The notes under the pieces are model-generated. The model made no database searches. It saw only the letters and a list, made by a program, of their open reading frames with translations, and had not been told where the DNA came from. From positions 1-35,406 of the forward strand of contig DATAXV010000145.1 in the NCBI GenBank assembly GCA_036272915.1: DNA of 35,406 nucleotides, read 5' to 3'. This DNA is from DATAXV01 sp036272915 (GTDB lineage Bacteria > Chloroflexota > Dormibacteria > Dormibacterales > Dormibacteraceae). Made by a program: the position numbers and the translations under genes. Positions 31,333-35,406 of this stretch are shown here, one piece after another; position 1 is the first letter of the stretch; each line of letters starts with the position of its first letter.

Positions 31333-32100
31333 TCACCTCTCCGCGACCTCCTCGACCAATCGCCGGCGCATCTCCGCCTGGTAGTTGCCGAGCGAGGTCC
31401 GGATGTGAGCGGACATGGCCCGGCGAGACGCCTCGGGGTCACCCGACTCCAGCGCCTCCACCAGCGACCGGTGCTCGTCGACCGCCCTCCGCAGCGAACC
31501 GGGCGTCGCGCCGAGGACGAGCCGCACCACCCACGACTGGAGGGACAGCGTCTGCCGGACGGTGGCGACCAGGAAGCGGTTGCCGGTGGCCTCGGCGATG
31601 CCGAGGTGGATGGCGGAGTCGCCCTCACCGAACTGCCGGACATCGCCCCGCTCGGCACCGGCCCGGTTGATCTCCAGCGCGGCGCGAAGCTCACGCGCCC
31701 TGGCCACGGTCAGACGTCCGGCGGCGAGCGCGGCCGCCTGCGGCTCCACGGTCAGGCGGAACTCGAAGAGATGATCCACCTGATCGGGCTCGACGGTGCC
31801 CAGACCGCCCAGGCCGAGGACGTGCCCCTCGCGTCCGACATAGATGCCGCTGCCCCGCCGGACGCGGACGAAGCCGATGGCGCTGAGCATCTTGAGCGCC
31901 TCGCGGACGATCGACCGGCCCACCCCCAGGCGCTTGGCCAGCTCCACCTCGGTCGGCAGCCGGTCGCCCTCTCGATAGGAGCCGGAGGTGACCAGTCCGA
32001 CGATGCGCTCGGCGATCGATTCGTATCCAGGACGGTAGGGCGACGTCCCAAATGAGTCCGAGTCTCCGTCGGCACTGAGATCTTCATCGATCCCGATCAT
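31333..32100 (-). CDS. GntR-family (FadR subfamily) transcriptional regulator
   Basis: The protein of about 255 residues has an N-terminal winged helix. SIAERIVGLVTSGSYREGDRLP, then ELAKRLGVGRSIVREALKML and VRRGSGIYV, are the GntR signature. A C-terminal all-helical FCD domain follows (LFEFRLTVEPQAAALAAGRL, FGEGDSAIHLGIAEATGN, HRSLVEALESGD), in which Asp and His residues bind a metal and a carboxylate ligand. FadR-type regulators sense sugar acids or fatty acyl compounds. I prefer the ATG at 32100, which has GGTGG upstream, over 32130. It is divergent from the sugar ABC operon at 32350 and probably controls it. Two inverted repeats lie between them. Confidence 0.93.
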   Translation of the reverse strand: MIGIDEDLSADGDSDSFGTSPYRPGYESIAERIVGLVTSGSYREGDRLPTEVELAKRLGVGRSIVREALKMLSAIGFVRVRRGSGIYVGREGHVLGLGGLGTVEPDQVDHLFEFRLTVEPQAAALAAGRLTVARARELRAALEINRAGAERGDVRQFGEGDSAIHLGIAEATGNRFLVATVRQTLSLQSWVVRLVLGATPGSLRRAVDEHRSLVEALESGDPEASRRAMSAHIRTSLGNYQAEMRRRLVEEVAER

Positions 32101-32118
32101 CAGCCACCATTGTAAGGA

Positions 32119-32134
32119 TCGGACTGGCATCCGA
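32119..32134. promoter_or_regulatory. Inverted repeat TCGGA-N6-TCCGA upstream of the GntR gene
   Basis: The arms are perfect 5-mers 19 bases upstream of the preferred GntR start. This may be an autoregulatory site. If the GntR start were 32130, the repeat would overlap coding sequence. Confidence 0.35.
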
Positions 32135-32146
32135 GAGTCGATCCGA

Positions 32147-32170
32147 CTCAGTTCTGACTACCAGACTGAG
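32147..32170. promoter_or_regulatory. Candidate GntR operator, imperfect 24-base inverted repeat
   Basis: CTCAGTTCTG and CAGACTGAG are complementary except for one extra T and are separated by ACTAC. The inner TCTG-N5-CAGA resembles FadR/GntR half-sites. It lies in the divergent region between the GntR gene and the sugar ABC operon. Confidence 0.45.
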
Positions 32171-32239
32171 CGGGCGCGGCAGAGCGCAGCCGCCACGGAT
32201 TGAACTCACGACGAGTGGACATTCACCGTCGTGATCGAC

Positions 32240-32249
32240 ATCAATTGAT
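32240..32249. promoter_or_regulatory. Palindrome ATCAATTGAT upstream of the sugar ABC promoter
   Basis: A perfect 10-base palindrome starts 21 bases upstream of the -35 box. It is AT-rich in a GC-rich genome, which suggests a protein-binding site. It is not the TCGAATGAT operator. Confidence 0.35.
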
Positions 32250-32260
32250 CTGATTCATTC

Positions 32261-32289
32261 TTGACCACCTTCAGACCCTTTGATAGCCT
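32261..32289 (+). promoter_or_regulatory. Sigma-70-type promoter of the sugar ABC operon
   Basis: TTGACC (32261-32266) and TAGCCT (32284-32289) are spaced by exactly 17 bases. Transcription would begin near 32296, giving a leader of about 54 bases before the ATG at 32350. Confidence 0.6.
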
Positions 32290-32349
32290 TCATCTCGCTA
32301 GGGGTGCCGGTCCGCGGAGGTCGGAAGTCGGCAAGAGGAGTCAGGTGCG

Positions 32350-33993
32350 ATGGTGAGGAAGGGAGTGCCGGCGGTCACGTCCGTGGCGCGGGGCATCAGC
32401 AGGAGGGGCTTTCTCGGCGGGGCGCTGGCCGCCGGCGTGTCAGGGCCGGCGCTGGCCGGCCTGCTCGCCGCCTGCGGCGGTGGTGGCGGCTTCTCCGGAG
32501 GCGGCGGTTCGGCCACCAACGCCAAGAAGTTCAAGGGCAAGCTGGTGATCGGGATCAACACCGATCCACCGTCGGCGGCGCAGCGGGCGCTGGCCGCCGC
32601 CTACCGGAAGCACCAGCCCGGCGTCGACATCGTCTGGAACGTCCAGAACTGGGGCGGCAACGCCGACGGCTACAGCAACTGGTTGGGCACCCAGCTGGCG
32701 GCCGGCAACATCTCGCTCGACATCGTCTCCGGCAACTACCAGGCGACCTTCGGGAAGTACGTGAACCTCGACGAGTACGAGACGGTGACCAACCCGTACA
32801 CGGGGAATCCCTGGAGCAAGGACCTCGACTGGACCTTCTTCGTCGCCCTCAACGCCGCCGGTCAGCGGATCATGCTCGCGACCCAGGCCGTCCACATCAG
32901 CTGGTACTACAACGAGGAGCTGTTCGACCGGGCCAAGGTCTCACCGCCCTCGACCTGGGACGAGCTGGTCGACGTCTGCCAGAAGCTCCAGGCGGCGGGC
33001 ATCACCCCGATCGCCAGCAACTACGACTACATGGTCCCCCAGTGGTTCGCCGAGGTCTACTTCGACCAGTACCACGTCGACTGGGTCAAGACCGTCCGCG
33101 CCCGGCCCGGTGACTGGGATTACGTCCCCAGCCTCGACGGCAAGTTCCACTTCAACCCAGACGACCCCACCATCCACAGCCAGTACACCTACAACGTTCA
33201 GCGCTTCTTCCAGGGGATACAGAAGGGCACACTGCGCTTCGACACGCCCCAGATCCAGCAGATCGTGGCCAACATGGCGAAGGTCTTCCCCAAGTACGCG
33301 ATCTCCGACCTCTTCGTGATCGAGGACCCCTACCCGGTGTTCCTCCAGCAGAAGGCGGCGATCATGACCGACGGCTCCTGGACCATCTCCGAGCTCGTCA
33401 ACGACCTCGCCCAGCTGACGCCGGCGCGGCTCAAGACCCTGGGCATACCCAAGGGCTCGGTCAAGCCCTTCAAGTGGAACACCTTCGAGAACCCGACCAT
33501 GCAGGGCTCGATGATCGAGTCCCAGCACGTCCGCAGCGTGGAATCGGCCTCGGGCGAGTACGTCAGCATCATCAGCAAGAACGCGAGCCAGGTCGAGATG
33601 GCCGTCGACTTCGTCATGTTCTGGCTCTCCGAACCCGGGTACAAGGCCTACCTCGACGCCTACGAGACCTCCGACGAGTTCGACCCGGCGGGGCCGCTCG
33701 AGGTGGAGCGGGTCTCCTTCCCGACCAAGTACGAGAAGCTCTTCAGCAAGCTGAAGTTCCTGGGCAACGCCGAGGCCAACTACAACGGCTTCTGGACGGC
33801 GGGCGCCGGACCCAGCGAGACCACCGACCTGCACAACCTGCTGCGCTCGGCGCTGGAGGGGAGCATCTCCCCGGCCCAGTACTCGGGCCAGCTGCAGCAG
33901 TACATGACGTCGCACTTCGCCGAGATGCTGAGCCTCTCGCAGCTCACGCAGCAGGACGTCGACAACCCCGCCCGCCGTCCGACGGGCGCGTAG
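32350..33993 (+). CDS. Sugar ABC transporter substrate-binding protein, Tat lipoprotein
   Basis: The 547-residue family-1 solute-binding protein has a twin-arginine signal (SRRGFLGG, Arg18-Arg19) that runs into a lipobox LAAC with Cys42. It is therefore exported folded and lipid-anchored. A Gly-rich linker follows. The mature part has KGKLVIGINTD, a long N-terminal lobe with AVHISWYYNEELFDRAKVSPPSTWDELVDVC, and AAIMTDGSWTISEL, all usual for carbohydrate-binding members. At 547 residues it is longer than the usual 400-450. AGAGGAG lies upstream of the ATG. It is divergent from the GntR regulator and four bases before the permease gene. Confidence 0.93.
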   Translation: MVRKGVPAVTSVARGISRRGFLGGALAAGVSGPALAGLLAACGGGGGFSGGGGSATNAKKFKGKLVIGINTDPPSAAQRALAAAYRKHQPGVDIVWNVQNWGGNADGYSNWLGTQLAAGNISLDIVSGNYQATFGKYVNLDEYETVTNPYTGNPWSKDLDWTFFVALNAAGQRIMLATQAVHISWYYNEELFDRAKVSPPSTWDELVDVCQKLQAAGITPIASNYDYMVPQWFAEVYFDQYHVDWVKTVRARPGDWDYVPSLDGKFHFNPDDPTIHSQYTYNVQRFFQGIQKGTLRFDTPQIQQIVANMAKVFPKYAISDLFVIEDPYPVFLQQKAAIMTDGSWTISELVNDLAQLTPARLKTLGIPKGSVKPFKWNTFENPTMQGSMIESQHVRSVESASGEYVSIISKNASQVEMAVDFVMFWLSEPGYKAYLDAYETSDEFDPAGPLEVERVSFPTKYEKLFSKLKFLGNAEANYNGFWTAGAGPSETTDLHNLLRSALEGSISPAQYSGQLQQYMTSHFAEMLSLSQLTQQDVDNPARRPTGA

Positions 33994-33997
33994 CCGG

Positions 33998-35406
33998 GTG
34001 GAGTTCCGCCGTCCCGGGTCAGCCTGGTCGGTCGGGCGGGCGCTGGCGGCCATCGCCCTGGTCGCACTGGTGGTCGGCAACCTCGCCTTCCCGACCGCCT
34101 TCGCCGTCGCCAACCGGCAGGCGGTGCTGACCGCGTCCTCCCAGCGGAGCAACGACATCGTCAGCGCCAGCGCCATCCCCGGAGGCGGCGTCCTGGCCGG
34201 GACCAACGCCAACAGGGCCGAGCTGCTCGAGGGCGGCCGCGTCCGGGCGACGCGCGCCGTGCAGGGCACGATCACCGACACCGCCGTCGCCCCCGGAGGC
34301 GCCTACCTGTACGTCGGAACCAGTCTCGACCGGGTATACGTCTTCGGCCCCCGGCTCGACCTCATCCGCCGGATCACGATGGCCAATCCGGTCGTCGGCC
34401 TGGCCACCCTCCCCTCCGGGACGCTGATCGTCGCCAACGGCTCCGGCGCCTTCACGGACCAGTACTTCCTGACCGCGCTCCCCGCCGGCGGCGGAGCTCC
34501 GACCTCGAGCCGCCGGGCGGCCTTCACCATCACCTCGGTCTCGACGCTGGGCTCGGCCGCCCTCTACGGCACCATCAACTCCAACGTCGGCCTGGTCCCT
34601 CAGGGTGGGTCCGGCGGCTGGACGAGGCTGGTCAACCAGCCGGTCACGGCCGTGCTCGGGATCCAGGCCCGGCAGGAGGCGCTGATCGGCGACCAGCAGG
34701 GCGGCGTCACCCTGCTCAACGCCAGGGGTGGGCGGATCGGGACCGTCGCCGTCAGCACCTCCCCGATCAGCGCCCTCGCCTTCGACCCCGCTCACGGCCT
34801 GTTCCTGGTCGGCACCACCTCGGGCGAGCTCATCGTCCTCGACGCCGGCGGGCAGACCGTGCTCGAGAGGAAGGCGGCCACCGAGCCGATCGAGGCGATC
34901 CTGCCCACCTCGGGCGGACGCCTGACCGTCGTCCCGCAGGAGGGTCCCTGGTCCGAGCTCGATCCCGCCGCCGTCGGCTCCGCCTCCCTCGCCGACGGAC
35001 TGGTCCCCTGGTGGATCGGCTTCGACATCGCCGACCTGCTCCTGCTCGCCGTCGGCCTCCTCCTCTACCTGGAGCGGACCAGGCACCGGACGGTGAGGCT
35101 GATCAGGGAGGTGCGGCGCGGGTGGCTGGCCTACGTCCTGATCGCGCCCGCCATCGTCCTCGTCCTGCTCTTCAGCTACTACCCGGCGACCAGCGCCGTG
35201 TACTACTCCTTCACCGACTTCAGCCTGCAGTCGGCGCCGCAGTGGATCGGCCTCACCAACTACGTCCAGATCCTGACCCAGGACATCTACTTCCACACCG
35301 GCCTGATCAACATGGTGATCATCACCCTGTCCGGCTTCCTCAAGGGCATCACCATGCCCCTGCTCGCCGCCGAGCTCGTGTTCTGGCTCCGCAACCGCAC
35401 CCACCA
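33998..35406 (+). CDS. ABC sugar permease with N-terminal beta-propeller-like domain, 3' end cut by window
   Basis: The frame is open from the GTG at 33998 to the window end (469 codons seen). It has one helix (about 14-36) and then about 300 residues with repeated WD/YVTN-like strands. Examples are TAVAPGGAYLYVGTSLDRVYVF, VGLATLPSGTLIVANG and ALAFDPAHGLFLVGTTSGEL followed by IVLDAGG. A second helix follows (about 340-360, ADLLLLAVGLLLYLE). At about 378 a UgpA/MalF-type permease begins: GWLAYVLIAPAIVLVLLFSYYPATSAVYYSFTDF and GLTNYVQIL. Ordinary permeases of this family start at that point, so the propeller is an added part, probably outside the cell. The start is coupled to the binding protein gene. 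The EAA loop lies beyond the edge. The propeller may sense the substrate or dock the binding protein. Confidence 0.85.
   Translation, partial: MEFRRPGSAWSVGRALAAIALVALVVGNLAFPTAFAVANRQAVLTASSQRSNDIVSASAIPGGGVLAGTNANRAELLEGGRVRATRAVQGTITDTAVAPGGAYLYVGTSLDRVYVFGPRLDLIRRITMANPVVGLATLPSGTLIVANGSGAFTDQYFLTALPAGGGAPTSSRRAAFTITSVSTLGSAALYGTINSNVGLVPQGGSGGWTRLVNQPVTAVLGIQARQEALIGDQQGGVTLLNARGGRIGTVAVSTSPISALAFDPAHGLFLVGTTSGELIVLDAGGQTVLERKAATEPIEAILPTSGGRLTVVPQEGPWSELDPAAVGSASLADGLVPWWIGFDIADLLLLAVGLLLYLERTRHRTVRLIREVRRGWLAYVLIAPAIVLVLLFSYYPATSAVYYSFTDFSLQSAPQWIGLTNYVQILTQDIYFHTGLINMVIITLSGFLKGITMPLLAAELVFWLRNRTH

Noticed and set aside
30228..31694. A 488-codon minus-strand frame opposite the unknown protein and the end of the GntR gene
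   Set aside because: It overlaps the well-supported GntR gene in another frame and has shadow composition. The plus-strand protein has a conserved internal duplication, which favours that strand.

Overview
The window is GC-rich (roughly 70%), densely coding bacterial chromosome with no rRNA, tRNA, CRISPR array or insertion sequence that I could see. Tat and lipobox signals on binding proteins, several start codons that look leaderless, a sulfolipid pathway and an HTH family of the LILHPV/TPQQ...YRH type suggest a terrestrial Chloroflexota or Candidatus Dormibacterota-like organism, or a deep actinobacterial relative. This placement is inference, not proof.

Layout. 1-353: the 3' part of a PIN-domain toxin. 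525-6368: a catabolic-looking cluster. A sulfatase-superfamily gene on the minus strand lies divergent to a plus-strand operon of Gfo/Idh/MocA oxidoreductase, TIM-barrel sugar isomerase/epimerase, second sulfatase-superfamily enzyme and PhyH dioxygenase. 6402-7187: NAD(P)-binding reductase. 7399-7690: decayed Nudix gene. 7701-13945: a minus-strand peptide/nickel-type ABC transporter operon (binding lipoprotein, small two-helix membrane protein, two permeases, two ATPases). 14344-15501: FAD amine oxidase. 15712-18983: sulfolipid locus (SqdX, a DedA-RDD fusion, SqdB). 19172-21604: secreted CHAP protein with a leader peptide, dienelactone hydrolase, VOC protein. 21737-22194: MFS remnant. 22166-24497: LarA-like racemase, SHOCT membrane protein, small His-rich membrane protein, DUF2267 protein. 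24595-25113: frameshifted HTH regulator. 25299-28446: DUF3048 protein, PPK2, nitroreductase. 28459-28750: YciI remnant. 28766-31235: creatininase-family hydrolase and an unknown protein with an internal duplication. 31333 to the end: FadR-type GntR regulator divergent to a sugar ABC system.

How it works together. The most informative DNA signal is a pair of near-identical operators, TCGAATGAT-N10-ATCATTCGA. One lies in front of the oxidoreductase/sulfatase/PhyH operon (2007-2034) and one in front of the peptide-type ABC operon (14107-14134). Each sits 7-8 bases downstream of a predicted -10 box. The two distant operons therefore look like one regulon that imports and processes a shared substrate. 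Both sulfatase-like enzymes carry Thr where sulfatases need Cys/Ser, so the esterase chemistry may not be sulfate hydrolysis.

The most unusual protein is at the right edge. A sugar-type ABC permease (33998 onward, cut by the window end) carries about 300 extra N-terminal residues with beta-propeller-like repeats between two added membrane helices. It follows a Tat-lipoprotein binding protein and is divergent from a GntR regulator. At least four genes (Nudix, MFS, HTH, YciI) are broken, so this is a region with ongoing gene decay, although two of the lesions fall on C6 runs and could be base-calling errors.
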